From: Sinorhizobium chiapasense
Lineage (GTDB): Bacteria; Pseudomonadota; Alphaproteobacteria; Rhizobiales; Rhizobiaceae
NCBI RefSeq assembly: GCF_036488675.1
Contig: NZ_CP133148.1
Location: 4,027,001-4,091,000, forward strand
Direction: 5' to 3'
Length of the DNA stretch: 64,000 nucleotides
Within the stretch, counting starts at the first letter, position 1. The number at the start of each line of letters is the position of its first letter. The notes under the pieces are model-generated. The model saw only the letters and a program-made list of their open reading frames with translations. It was not told the origin of the DNA and searched no databases. A program made the translations under genes and the position numbers. Shown here in pieces: positions 44,469 to 53,327 of this stretch.

Positions 44469-45290
44469 CTAATTGGTATTTCCGTCGTCGGCCCTGGCGA
44501 GCTGCTTCCAGGCGCCTTGCTGTGAGAGCATGGACCTGAGGTAGGCGACGTTCGCCTCGGCCTGCTCTGCCGTCAATTCCTGACGGGCGATCGCTTCGGC
44601 TTCCTGGAAACGTCCCTGGAGGCCGACGGCGAGGGCGAGATTCTGCCGCACGCTGCTGTCGGCGCCGGGCTGGTCGGCGGCCGATTTGAGATAGGTTTCG
44701 GCGGTCCTGAGATCCTTCGTCAACAGATAGGACATGCCGAGATTGGAGAGCACGGAGGGGTCGTTCGGGCGAAGGTCAAGGGCCTCGCGGTATCTGAGGC
44801 GCGCCTCCGACGACCGGCCAAGCTGATCGAGCACGGCGCCCTCTGCGGATTTAAGCTTCCAATCCGGACGGTCCGGTGTTTGTGCCCGGCTGATCGTCGC
44901 CAACGCCTGTTCGAGCTGGCCGGCTGCCGCCTGCGCCTTGCCGTAGGCGCCGAGCACCTCGCGATCCGAAGGATGGTTGATCGCCACCTGCTGCATGACG
45001 GCAAGTGCTTGTTCGTTGCGGCCGGTCATGCGCAGCAGGTTTGCGTAGTTGAGACCCGCCTCGCGATCCTTCGGGTTGCGCTCGTAGGCTTGTCCTATGC
45101 TTTCCGCCGCCTGTGACAACTCGGTTGCGTTCATCGATTGCACGGGTTTCGAGAGCGTCGGGATCGAGCCGGTGGTGAGTTCCTTCTTCTGCTGCCCGGC
45201 GCAGCCGGCGAGCGACAGCGCGATAAGCGCGACGGCGGTACCCTGAAAGAGACGAGGGAGTAAGGACGAACAAGTGGCTTCAGCGGTCAT
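44469..45290 (-). CDS. tadD: TadD-like TPR lipoprotein
   Basis: A 273-residue protein with lipobox SLAGC (Cys30) and several tetratricopeptide repeats (for example AYERNPKDREAGLNYANLLRMTGRNEQAL and the ALDLRPNDPSVLSNLGMSYL block). TadD-type lipoproteins help secretin assembly in Tad systems, and the gene adjoins the pilus cluster in convergent orientation. ATG at 45290 chosen; one further ATG lies six codons upstream. The divergent lap gene shares its upstream region. Confidence 0.85.
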   Translation of the reverse strand: MTAEATCSSLLPRLFQGTAVALIALSLAGCAGQQKKELTTGSIPTLSKPVQSMNATELSQAAESIGQAYERNPKDREAGLNYANLLRMTGRNEQALAVMQQVAINHPSDREVLGAYGKAQAAAGQLEQALATISRAQTPDRPDWKLKSAEGAVLDQLGRSSEARLRYREALDLRPNDPSVLSNLGMSYLLTKDLRTAETYLKSAADQPGADSSVRQNLALAVGLQGRFQEAEAIARQELTAEQAEANVAYLRSMLSQQGAWKQLARADDGNTN

Positions 45291-45421
45291 GAGTGGTGCC
45301 CCCAGCATGCGTTCGCACCGGAACTCCCAACATCAGCGGCGCAACTTTCACTCCAGCAATAATCTGTTAACCCTAACGGAGCGTTAATCACGCAATCTGT
45401 TTCTGTCAGTCGAGGATTTCC

Positions 45422-46813
45422 ATGGCTCCCTATCAGTTCATCGAGCGGCCGTCGCCGTTCAACACCAGTACCGGCAAGACGCTGCCGATCTTCGCGGTGA
45501 CGCCGGCGCATATCGAAACGGGGAGCATCGATCCGATCGCGCTCGACTGGGCGAAGAAGGCAGGGTTCAAGGCGGAATCCGGTGCCGTTCTTCTCATTCC
45601 GTCATCCGACGGCCATCTCGGCGGCGCGCTGTTCGGCCTCGGCGCCAATCCGTCGGAAGCACCGTTCCTGACCGGCAAGCTTGCCCGCGCACTGCCTGCC
45701 GGCAAGTGGCATATCGAAACGGCCCCGTTGACCGCCAACCGGCTGGCGCTCGGCTACGGCCTCGGTTCCTATCGTTTCGAGCGCTACAAGTCCGCCAAGG
45801 CGGAGGCACCGACACTGCTCATCCCCGCCGACGCGGATGCGACCGACATCAAGAGGCAGCTTGCCGGCGTCTTTCTGGCGCGCGACCTCATCAACACGCC
45901 GACCAACGACATGGGGCCGGAGGCGTTGGAAGCGGCCTTCCGGGCGCTTGCCGGCCACTACAAGGCCGATGTCTCGGTGATATCGGGAGAGGCGCTGCTG
46001 ACGCAGAATTTCCCGCTGGTCCATACGGTCGGCCGCGCCAGCGCCGAGGCGCCGCGGCTTCTCGAGATGCGTTGGGGCAAGAAGGGTCACCGACGGGTGA
46101 CGCTGGTCGGCAAGGGCGTCTGCTTCGATACCGGGGGGCTCGACATCAAGCCGGCCGCCTCGATGCTGCTCATGAAGAAGGACATGGGCGGCGCTGCCAA
46201 CGTTATGGGCCTCGCGCTGATGATCATGGACGCCAAGCTGAAGGTCGATCTGCGCGTCATCGTTCCGGTTGTCGAGAACTCGATCTCGTCGAACGCCTTC
46301 CGTCCGGGCGACATCTACCGGAGCCGCAAAGGCCTGACGGTGCAGATCGATAATACTGACGCCGAGGGCCGGCTGATTCTCGCCGACGCGCTCGCCTATG
46401 CCGACGAGGAGCAGACTGACCTCATCATCGACATGGCGACGCTGACGGGCGCTGCGCGCGTGGCGCTCGGTCCCGATCTGCCGCCGTTCTTCACCGACGA
46501 CGGCGCGCTTGCCCATGATCTTGCCGAAGCGAGCCTCAGCGTTGATGATCCGATGTGGCGGATGCCGCTCCATATGGGCTACGACAAGGATGTTTCCGCG
46601 CGGATCGCCGATGTCACCAACGCGCCCGCAGGCGGCATGGGTGGCGCGATCACGGCGGCGCTCTTCCTCAAACGCTTCGTCACCAATGCGAAGAGCTGGG
46701 TGCATTTCGACATTTTCGGCTGGGCACAGGCCGAGCGCCCGCATTCCCCCATCGGTGGCGAAGCACAGGCGATCCGGGCCCTCTATCATCATATCGGTCG
46801 CATCGCGTCGTAG
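45422..46813 (+). CDS. leucyl aminopeptidase family (M17) protein
   Basis: A 463-residue cytosolic dizinc aminopeptidase. Metal and catalytic motifs: GKGVCFDTGGLDIKPA, MKKDMGGAANV and the family signature NTDAEGRLILADAL. It releases N-terminal amino acids from peptides. A MarR-type regulator and an NlpC/P60 hydrolase follow, suggesting a role in peptide or wall-peptide turnover. It is divergent from tadD, with TTAACC and TTAA sites near 45366-45387 in the shared 131-bp gap. Confidence 0.92.
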   Translation: MAPYQFIERPSPFNTSTGKTLPIFAVTPAHIETGSIDPIALDWAKKAGFKAESGAVLLIPSSDGHLGGALFGLGANPSEAPFLTGKLARALPAGKWHIETAPLTANRLALGYGLGSYRFERYKSAKAEAPTLLIPADADATDIKRQLAGVFLARDLINTPTNDMGPEALEAAFRALAGHYKADVSVISGEALLTQNFPLVHTVGRASAEAPRLLEMRWGKKGHRRVTLVGKGVCFDTGGLDIKPAASMLLMKKDMGGAANVMGLALMIMDAKLKVDLRVIVPVVENSISSNAFRPGDIYRSRKGLTVQIDNTDAEGRLILADALAYADEEQTDLIIDMATLTGAARVALGPDLPPFFTDDGALAHDLAEASLSVDDPMWRMPLHMGYDKDVSARIADVTNAPAGGMGGAITAALFLKRFVTNAKSWVHFDIFGWAQAERPHSPIGGEAQAIRALYHHIGRIAS

Positions 46814-46834
46814 CCATTCACGCGTTTTTTGCGC

Positions 46835-47009
46835 GCCCCTCATCCCGCAGCCGCAACAATAGCGGATTCGGCAAATGAGAAATTACAGAGGGGTAGGCTG
46901 CGCGCACTCAGCCACACTGCACCGGCTGTGCGGAGGGGATATCGACGGTGCCGCGAGTCCCTTCTCCCCATCAAAATGGGGAGAAGGTGCCGGCAGGCGG
47001 ATGAGGGCC
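46835..47009. repeat. diverged RIME-like element ahead of the MarR-type gene
   Basis: The right half (46950-47009) matches the RIME pattern: CCGCGAGTCCCTTCTCCCC, hairpin with ATCAAAAT loop, GGGGAGAAGG, then GCCGGCAGGCGGATGAGGG. The left end GCCCCTCATCC at 46835 resembles the terminal repeat, but the 100 bp between are not recognisably RIME. The element reaches to within about 10 bp of the chosen MarR start. Confidence 0.55.
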
Positions 47010-47015
47010 ACCACA

Positions 47016-47441
47016 ATGATGTGGCAAAAGAAACGCTTGCGTAACGATCGCCTGCTATCCGTACAGGCATTCGTTGCGCAGGAGTCTTCATTGCCGGTCG
47101 AGCTTACGCCTTCCCAAGCTTTGGGGCTTTGGCATTCGGTGACGCTTGAACAGGTCCGGGTCGACAGTCGCGATCTGACCCTGCGCCAGATGGCGATCCT
47201 CTTGCAGATCTATCTGGTTCCGCCACCGCACACGGTCAGGGGCCTTGCCGCGACGCTCGGTGTGACGAAGCCGGTCATCACGCGCGCGCTCGATACCATG
47301 GGTGCACTCGGCCTCGTCGACCGGGTGCGCGACGAGAGGGATCGGCGCAACGTCGTCATCAAACGCACCGTCGAAGGTGCACTTTATCTTGAAAAGTTCG
47401 GCGATCTGATCATCAATCAGGGTCGAAAACTGCCCTTGTGA
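47016..47441 (+). CDS. MarR-family transcriptional regulator
   Basis: A 141-residue winged-helix protein: LTLRQMAILLQIYL, recognition helix LAATLGVTKPVITRALDTMGALGLV and wing RDERDRRNVVIKRT. The start is uncertain. ATGs at 47016 and 47019 follow the repeat; an open frame reaches back to 46875 but would encode the RIME itself. It overlaps the NlpC/P60 gene by 4 bp, so it may control its own downstream partner and the peptidase. Ligand unknown. Confidence 0.8.
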   Translation: MMWQKKRLRNDRLLSVQAFVAQESSLPVELTPSQALGLWHSVTLEQVRVDSRDLTLRQMAILLQIYLVPPPHTVRGLAATLGVTKPVITRALDTMGALGLVDRVRDERDRRNVVIKRTVEGALYLEKFGDLIINQGRKLPL

Positions 47442-48304
47442 GTCTGCCCATGTCGCAATTGCCTGATCGCCGTCTCAATGCCTATCGCGATGATCTCGCG
47501 GAGGAGCGCCTGCGCGGCGTTGTCGAAGCGCGGCGCTATGTCGAAGGCGCGCCTGCAACGGTTTCCGTTTCCGTGACCCCGCTACGGGCAAGGCCCGATC
47601 TCGACTGTGGGACAGACACCGAATTGCTTTACGGGGAGACCGCGCGTGTGCTGGACATTGCGGGCGGCTGGGCATGGGTGAAGGCCGATCTCGACGGCTA
47701 TGTCGGCTATGTGCCTGAGGCAGTGCTGCGTTCTCCGAATGCTTCGGCAACCGACATCGTCGCGGTGCCGCGAACACTCGTCTATCGCGGTGCCGATCTG
47801 CGCTTCCCCCAGGCCTTTGCCCTTTCCATGGGCAGCCGGCTCGCTGTCGTCGGCGAAACCGAAACCCGTGGCACGCGGTACTTCCTGCTGGACGGCGGGT
47901 TGGCTGTCATCGCCAATCATTGTGTTCCCGCCGGTGAGGCGCTCGCCGGCGACTATGTCAGCGTTGCTACGCGTTTTCTCGAAACCCCCTATCTCTGGGG
48001 CGGCCGGTCCGGTTTCGGCATCGATTGCTCCGGCCTCGTGCAGCTGGCGATGCAGATGGTGGGAAGTCACGCGCCACGCGACTCCGACATGCAGGCGAGT
48101 GGGCTTGGCCGCGCTATCAGCCGCGACGAGCTCGTCCGCGGAGACCTCGTCTTCTGGAAGGGCCATGTCGCGATCATGGAGGACGAAAAGACGCTGGTTC
48201 ACGCCAACGGCCATACGATGACGGTCGCACGCGAGGGACTGGAGGACGCGATCCGCCGCATCGGCTGGCTCTACGACCAGCCGACCGGATATCGCCGGCC
48301 TTGA
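47438..48304 (+). CDS. NlpC/P60 cell-wall endopeptidase with N-terminal SH3-like domain
   Basis: A 288-residue protein. The N-terminal half contains SH3-like repeats (VSVTPLRARPDLDCGTDTELLYGE... WAWVKADLDGYVGYVP), and the C-terminal half the NlpC/P60 papain-like domain: catalytic Cys197 in FGIDCSGLVQLAMQ, histidine in FWKGHVAIM and a later HANGH. It would cut D-Glu-diaminopimelate bonds of muropeptides. No signal peptide is seen, pointing to cytosolic recycling as in dipeptidyl-peptidase VI. GTG start overlapping the MarR stop; ATG at 47450 is an alternative. Confidence 0.85.
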   Translation: MSLPMSQLPDRRLNAYRDDLAEERLRGVVEARRYVEGAPATVSVSVTPLRARPDLDCGTDTELLYGETARVLDIAGGWAWVKADLDGYVGYVPEAVLRSPNASATDIVAVPRTLVYRGADLRFPQAFALSMGSRLAVVGETETRGTRYFLLDGGLAVIANHCVPAGEALAGDYVSVATRFLETPYLWGGRSGFGIDCSGLVQLAMQMVGSHAPRDSDMQASGLGRAISRDELVRGDLVFWKGHVAIMEDEKTLVHANGHTMTVAREGLEDAIRRIGWLYDQPTGYRRP

Positions 48305-48316
48305 AAGGCGTATAAA

Positions 48317-49276
48317 TCAGTAGCCGGCTAATCTATCGACGACGTGCTCGAGCGGTAGGCCGCTTTCGAGGCGGGCTATCTGCTGCTCGACATGGGCGAA
48401 GAGCGCCTTGACGTCCGAGGACGCGGCGACATGCGGCGTCACATAGACGTTGGGCATGGTCCAGAAGCGGCTGTCCGGCGAGAGAGGCTCCTCCTCGAAG
48501 ACGTCGAGCGAGGCCGCTCCCAGGATGCCGGAGTCTAGGCTTTTCAGGATGTCGGCTTCCACCTGGCTGCCGCCGCGTCCGGCATTGATGAACACGGGCG
48601 CGCCGAACGGCCCCTTGCGGCTGAGCTTCGCGAACAGGTCGGCATCGAATATGCTTTTGGTCTCCGCCGTCAGTGGCAGCAGGCCGACGAGAAAGTCCGT
48701 GCGGGCCAGGAAGGCGTCGAGATCGGCGGCGCCGTAGGTGTCCATCCCCTCGATCGTCCGCTGGGTTCGCGACCAGCCGATCACATTGAAGCCCATGACC
48801 GCGAGCTTGCGGGCGGTGTCCTGGCCGAGCACGCCCATGCCCATGATGCCGACCGTGACGTCGGCAGCCTCCGGCTGGATGAGGTCTCGCCATTCCCGCC
48901 TCTGAGCCAAGGCCTCGTAGGCGCGATGCTGGCGCAAATGCAGGAGGCACTGCATGACCACCCATTCGCTCATGCGTGTGGTCAGCGTCCGGTCGACGAA
49001 GCGCACGAGCGGCACGTCCGGCAGTCCCGGCAGCGTCAACACGTGGTCGACGCCGGCGCCGCCGGAAAACACCACCTTGAGGTCAGGCGCGCGCGAAAAG
49101 AGATCGGGAGCCGATTTCCAGACCACCGCATAGTCGATGCCGGAAAGGTCTCGGTCCCTTTGTGCCGGATCTGCGCGATTGATCACCTCGCGATCGGGAA
49201 ACGCGCCATTGAGGGCGGCCTCAACCTCTTCCGGAATGAATTTCAGGTCGACGATGACGGGACTCTTGGCGGGCAT
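48317..49276 (-). CDS. D-2-hydroxyacid dehydrogenase, GhrA-type glyoxylate/hydroxypyruvate reductase
   Basis: A 319-residue NAD(P)-dependent enzyme: the Rossmann motif VGIMGMGVLGQDTA, then FINAGRGGSQVE, the Glu in FEEEPLSPDSRFW and the catalytic His in VYVTPHVAASS. Length and motifs fit GhrA. It follows the yejF gene by 10 bp and probably belongs to the same minus-strand transcript, though no functional link to peptide uptake is obvious. Confidence 0.85.
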   Translation of the reverse strand: MPAKSPVIVDLKFIPEEVEAALNGAFPDREVINRADPAQRDRDLSGIDYAVVWKSAPDLFSRAPDLKVVFSGGAGVDHVLTLPGLPDVPLVRFVDRTLTTRMSEWVVMQCLLHLRQHRAYEALAQRREWRDLIQPEAADVTVGIMGMGVLGQDTARKLAVMGFNVIGWSRTQRTIEGMDTYGAADLDAFLARTDFLVGLLPLTAETKSIFDADLFAKLSRKGPFGAPVFINAGRGGSQVEADILKSLDSGILGAASLDVFEEEPLSPDSRFWTMPNVYVTPHVAASSDVKALFAHVEQQIARLESGLPLEHVVDRLAGY

Positions 49277-49286
49277 TCTCGGAACT

Positions 49287-50915
49287 CTATTGACGGATGG
49301 CGGAGAGGTTGACGGCTTCGAGATTGAAGGCGGCAGCCATCAATGCCCTTGTATAGTCCTCGCCCGGCGCTTCGAAGATTCGCGCGGCGGGCCCCTGTTC
49401 GACCACCTTGCCGAGCCGCATGACGATCATCTCGTTGGCAAGCGCGCGCACGACCTTGAGATCGTGGCTGATGAACAGATAGGCGAGATTGTGCTTGCGC
49501 TGGAGATCGCGGAGCAGGTCGACCACCTGCGCCTGCACGCTCATGTCGAGCGCCGAGGTCGGCTCGTCGAGCATGACGAATTGCGGCTTCAGCACCATGG
49601 CGCGGGCAATTGCGATGCGCTGTCGCTGGCCGCCGGAAAATTCGTGCGGATAGCGCCAGCGGGTTGCCGGATCGAGCCCGACCTCCTGAAGGGCGGCGGC
49701 GACGCGCGCGTCACGTTCTTCGCCGGAAAGGGCACTTTCGTGGATCTTCAGCCCTTCGCCGATGATGTCGGCGATCGACATGCGCGGGCTGAGCGAACCA
49801 TAGGGATCCTGGAAGACCACCTGCATCCGGTTTCTGAGCGGCCGCATTTCGCGGAAGCTGTAGGCGTCGATGTCCTTGCCGACAAAGGCGATGCGCCCCT
49901 TGGACGAGATGAGGCGTGTCAGCGCGAGACCCAGCGTCGTCTTGCCCGAGCCGGACTCGCCGACAACGCCGAGCGTCTGGCCGGCGCGGAGCGTCAGGTC
50001 GATGCCATCCACCGCTTTGACGTGATCGACGACACGGCGCATGAAGCCCGCCTTGATCGGGAACCAGACCTTCACGTCCTTGGCCTCGATGACGATCGGC
50101 TTCGAGGCATCGGAAGGCGGGGGCTCGCCCTTGGGCTCGGAGGCGAGGAGATGCCGGGTATAGGCGTGCTGCGGGTTGGCGAAGATTTCGGCCGTCGGGC
50201 CCGTTTCGACGATCTTGCCCTTGGTCATGACGCAGACCCGGTCGGCGATCTTGCGGACGATGCCGAGGTCATGGGTGATGAAGAGCATGGACATGCCGTG
50301 CTCGTCCTTGAGCGACTTCAGAAGCTCCAGGATCTGTGCCTGCACGGTGACGTCGAGCGCCGTCGTCGGCTCGTCGGCGATCAAGAGTTCCGGCCGGTTG
50401 GCGAGCGCCATGGCGATCATCACGCGCTGCCGCTGGCCGCCGGAAAGCTCGTGCGGATAGGCACCGAGTCGCTTCTCCGGCTCTCGGATGCCTACCTGGT
50501 TCAGGAGTTCGAGCGTTTTCGCCCGCGCGGCGGCGCCCTCGATGCCCTGGTGGAGATCGAGGATCTCGCCGATCTGCTGCTCGATTGTGTGCAGCGGGTT
50601 CAGCGACGTCATCGGTTCCTGGAAGATCATCGTGATGTCGTTGCCGCGGACATGCCTGAGTTCCGCGTCGGTTGCCTTCAGGAGATCCTTGCCGTTGAAG
50701 AAGATCTCGCCGCTCGGGTGGCTTGCGGCCGGGTAGGGCAGCAGCTTCAGGATCGAATTTGCCGACACCGACTTGCCCGAGCCGGATTCGCCGACGAGCG
50801 CCACGGTCTCGCCGCGCTTGATGTCGAAGGAAATGTGGTCGACCGCGACCGACGTCTCGCCGCCCTGATGAAAGGCGACGGAAAGATCGCGAACGGAAAG
50901 AAGGGGCTCTGTCAT
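49287..50915 (-). CDS. yejF: oligopeptide ABC transporter tandem ATPase (YejF)
   Basis: A 542-residue protein with two OppD/OppF-type ATPase domains, each with Walker A (GESGSGKS), signature (LSGGQRQR and FSGGQRQR) and Walker B ([24 protein letters not shown]). It energises the YejB-YejE permease for peptide import, known in E. coli for microcin C. In S. meliloti the YejABEF system has been tied to tolerance of plant NCR peptides. It follows yejE by 8 bp. Confidence 0.93.
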   Translation of the reverse strand: MTEPLLSVRDLSVAFHQGGETSVAVDHISFDIKRGETVALVGESGSGKSVSANSILKLLPYPAASHPSGEIFFNGKDLLKATDAELRHVRGNDITMIFQEPMTSLNPLHTIEQQIGEILDLHQGIEGAAARAKTLELLNQVGIREPEKRLGAYPHELSGGQRQRVMIAMALANRPELLIADEPTTALDVTVQAQILELLKSLKDEHGMSMLFITHDLGIVRKIADRVCVMTKGKIVETGPTAEIFANPQHAYTRHLLASEPKGEPPPSDASKPIVIEAKDVKVWFPIKAGFMRRVVDHVKAVDGIDLTLRAGQTLGVVGESGSGKTTLGLALTRLISSKGRIAFVGKDIDAYSFREMRPLRNRMQVVFQDPYGSLSPRMSIADIIGEGLKIHESALSGEERDARVAAALQEVGLDPATRWRYPHEFSGGQRQRIAIARAMVLKPQFVMLDEPTSALDMSVQAQVVDLLRDLQRKHNLAYLFISHDLKVVRALANEMIVMRLGKVVEQGPAARIFEAPGEDYTRALMAAAFNLEAVNLSAIRQ

Positions 50916-50923
50916 CGTCGCGC

Positions 50924-52066
50924 TCACCGGAACGTCTTTCTTGGGTCGAAGGCGTCGCGTGTCGCTTCGCCGACGAAGATCAAGAGCGAAAGCATGACCG
51001 ACATGGCTGAGAAGGCCGTCAGCCCCAGCCACGGCGCCTGCAGGTTGGATTTGCCCTGGGCGATCATCTCGCCGAGCGAGGGCGAACCCGGCGGCATGCC
51101 GAAGCCGAGAAAGTCGAGCGAGGTCAGCGTGGTGATCGAGCCGGAGAGAATGAACGGCAGGAAGGTGAGCGTGGCGACCATCGCGTTCGGCAGCAGGTGG
51201 CGGTACATGATCGTACCATTGCCGACGCCGAGCGCGCGGGCGGCGTTCACATATTCGAAGTTGCGGGCTCTCAGGAACTCCGCCCGGACCACGCCGACAA
51301 AACCGACCCAGGAGAAAAGCAGCATGATGCCGAGCAGGATGAAGAAACCGGGCGGCAGGATGGCGGCGATGATCAGCAGGATATAGAGCACCGGCATCGA
51401 CGACCAGATTTCGATGAAGCGCTGCAGGAGCAGGTCGGTCCAGCCGCCGAAATAGCCCTGCACTGCCCCGGCCGAAACACCGATCACGGCAGACGCGATC
51501 GTGAGCGCGAGGCCGAAGAGGACCGAGATGCGGAAGCCGTAGATCATCCGCGCCATCACGTCGCGCGCCTGATCGTCGGTGCCGAGCCAGTTTAGGTTGC
51601 CGAGCGTGCAGCCCGGATCGGCGGCACCTTGCGGGTAGGCCGAGCAGCGCTCCTCCTTGCTCATCAGCCAGAACGGTGCCGTCGGTGCCGAATGGGGAAT
51701 GTTCGAGTTGACCGTCTGGTAGGAATAGCGGATCGGCGGCCAGATCATCCAGCCGTTGGCCTCGATCTCGTCTCGGATGAAATCGGAGCGATAGTCCGTT
51801 TCGGCAAGAAATCCGCCGAACCTTTCCTCGGGATAGTTCACGAGAACCGGGAAGAGAATCTCGCCCTTGTACGAGGCCACGAGCGGCCTGTCATTGGCGA
51901 TGAACTCCGCGAACAGGCTGAGGCCGAAGAGCACGAGAAAGATCCAGAGCGACCAGTAGCCGCGGCGGTTGGCCTTGAAATTCTGCCAGCGCCGCTGGCC
52001 GATCGGCGTCAACCAGCCTTTGGCGGGAGTCGTCCCCTGACCGGGAAGCGTCGTAACCGTACTCAT
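50924..52066 (-). CDS. yejE: oligopeptide ABC transporter permease YejE
   Basis: A 380-residue OppC-type permease: N-terminal helix YWSLWIFLVLFGLSLFAEFI, a periplasmic insert of about 120 residues typical of YejE, then the transport domain with the EAA-like loop EFLRARNFEYVNAARALGVGN. ATG overlaps the yejB stop (start and stop share bases at 52066). Confidence 0.93.
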   Translation of the reverse strand: MSTVTTLPGQGTTPAKGWLTPIGQRRWQNFKANRRGYWSLWIFLVLFGLSLFAEFIANDRPLVASYKGEILFPVLVNYPEERFGGFLAETDYRSDFIRDEIEANGWMIWPPIRYSYQTVNSNIPHSAPTAPFWLMSKEERCSAYPQGAADPGCTLGNLNWLGTDDQARDVMARMIYGFRISVLFGLALTIASAVIGVSAGAVQGYFGGWTDLLLQRFIEIWSSMPVLYILLIIAAILPPGFFILLGIMLLFSWVGFVGVVRAEFLRARNFEYVNAARALGVGNGTIMYRHLLPNAMVATLTFLPFILSGSITTLTSLDFLGFGMPPGSPSLGEMIAQGKSNLQAPWLGLTAFSAMSVMLSLLIFVGEATRDAFDPRKTFR

Positions 52067-53148
52067 CACACGTCCCTCCGCTCGAAGTCGATGCGCGGGT
52101 CGACCCAGGTGTAAATCAGGTCGGAGATCAGACTGACGAAGAGGCCCATCAGCGAGAAGATGTAGAGCGTCGCGAAGACGATCGGATAGTCGCGTTTGAC
52201 GACGGCGTCGTAGCCGAGCCGGCCGAGCCCATCGAGGGAGAAGATGTATTCGATCAACAACGAACCGGTGAAGAAGGCGGAGATGAAGGCGCCGGGAAAG
52301 CCTGCGATGATGATCAGCATGGCATTGCGGAAGACGTGGCCGTAGAGCACCTGCCGCTCTGCCAACCCCTTCGCACGCGCCGTCGTCACGTACTGCTTCT
52401 TGATTTCGTCGATGAAGGAGTTCTTGGTGAGCAGCGTCGTCGTCGCAAACGCGGAAAGCAAAAGCGTGATCAGCGGCAACGTCATGTGCCAGAAGTAGTC
52501 GAGGATCTTCTGCCACCAGGGCAGCTCATAGAAATTGTCCGAGACGAGACCGCGCAGAGGGAACCAGTCGAAGAAGGATCCGCCCGCGAAGACCACGATC
52601 AAGAGGATGCCGAACAGAAAGCCCGGTACGGCGTAGCCGATGATGATGATGCCGGACGTCCAGACATCGAAGGTGGAACCGTCGGTCACGGCCTTCCGGA
52701 TGCCAAGTGGGATCGAAATGGCGTAGGAGAAGATGAGGATCCAGACGCCAAGCGAGATGGAGACCGGCATCTTGTCGACGATCAGGTCGACGACCGATGT
52801 GTTGCGAAAGAAGCTCTCGCCGAAATCGAAGCGGGCATAGTTCCACATCATCGTCAGGAAGCGTTCGAGTGGCGGCTTGTCGAAGCCGAACTGCTTCTCG
52901 AGCTTTGCGATGAACTCGGGATCGAGACCTTGCGCTCCGCGATATCGGCCGCCCTCGTCGCCGCCGCTCTGAAGCAGATCGCCACCGCCGCCGGTGAGCC
53001 GGTCCGACCCGGCCGCGTTCGTCAACTCCGAAATCACCTGCTCCACCGGACCGCCCGGCGCAAACTGCACGACGGCGAAGGAGATTGCCATGATCCCGAT
53101 GATCGTCGGGATCATCAAGAGCAGCCGACGCAGGATATAGGCACCCAT
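52066..53148 (-). CDS. yejB: oligopeptide ABC transporter permease YejB
   Basis: A 360-residue OppB-type permease starting [20 protein letters not shown], with an EAA-like loop [21 protein letters not shown]. It also has a YejB-specific periplasmic insert rich in Gly and Asp ([16 protein letters not shown]). It is separated from yejA by 179 bp, a wider gap than the rest of the operon. Confidence 0.93.
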   Translation of the reverse strand: MGAYILRRLLLMIPTIIGIMAISFAVVQFAPGGPVEQVISELTNAAGSDRLTGGGGDLLQSGGDEGGRYRGAQGLDPEFIAKLEKQFGFDKPPLERFLTMMWNYARFDFGESFFRNTSVVDLIVDKMPVSISLGVWILIFSYAISIPLGIRKAVTDGSTFDVWTSGIIIIGYAVPGFLFGILLIVVFAGGSFFDWFPLRGLVSDNFYELPWWQKILDYFWHMTLPLITLLLSAFATTTLLTKNSFIDEIKKQYVTTARAKGLAERQVLYGHVFRNAMLIIIAGFPGAFISAFFTGSLLIEYIFSLDGLGRLGYDAVVKRDYPIVFATLYIFSLMGLFVSLISDLIYTWVDPRIDFERRDV

Positions 53149-53327
53149 CAGGCGAACCTCGGCATCTTCTTGCCGCCGATCCCGTCGATCCGCGGTGCTT
53201 CGGGTTGCCGTCTATTTCGTCTCAATACCTGATACTCCTTGCCGTGCGTTGCGAGCCCGGCCACTGCCGTATTTAAGTGATTCGCTTTTTACATTTGGAA
53301 TCGAGAGCCAACTCGAGCGCAAGGGTC

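Noticed and set aside
45366..45387. TTAACC and TTAA pair between tadD and the aminopeptidase gene as a CtrA box
   Set aside because: The spacing of 13 bases does not fit TTAA-N7-TTAA, so it is noted only in the gene entry.
49137..51386. 749-codon plus-strand frame opposite yejF
   Set aside because: Exact shadow of two ATPase domains on the other strand; no signal, motif or ribosome site.
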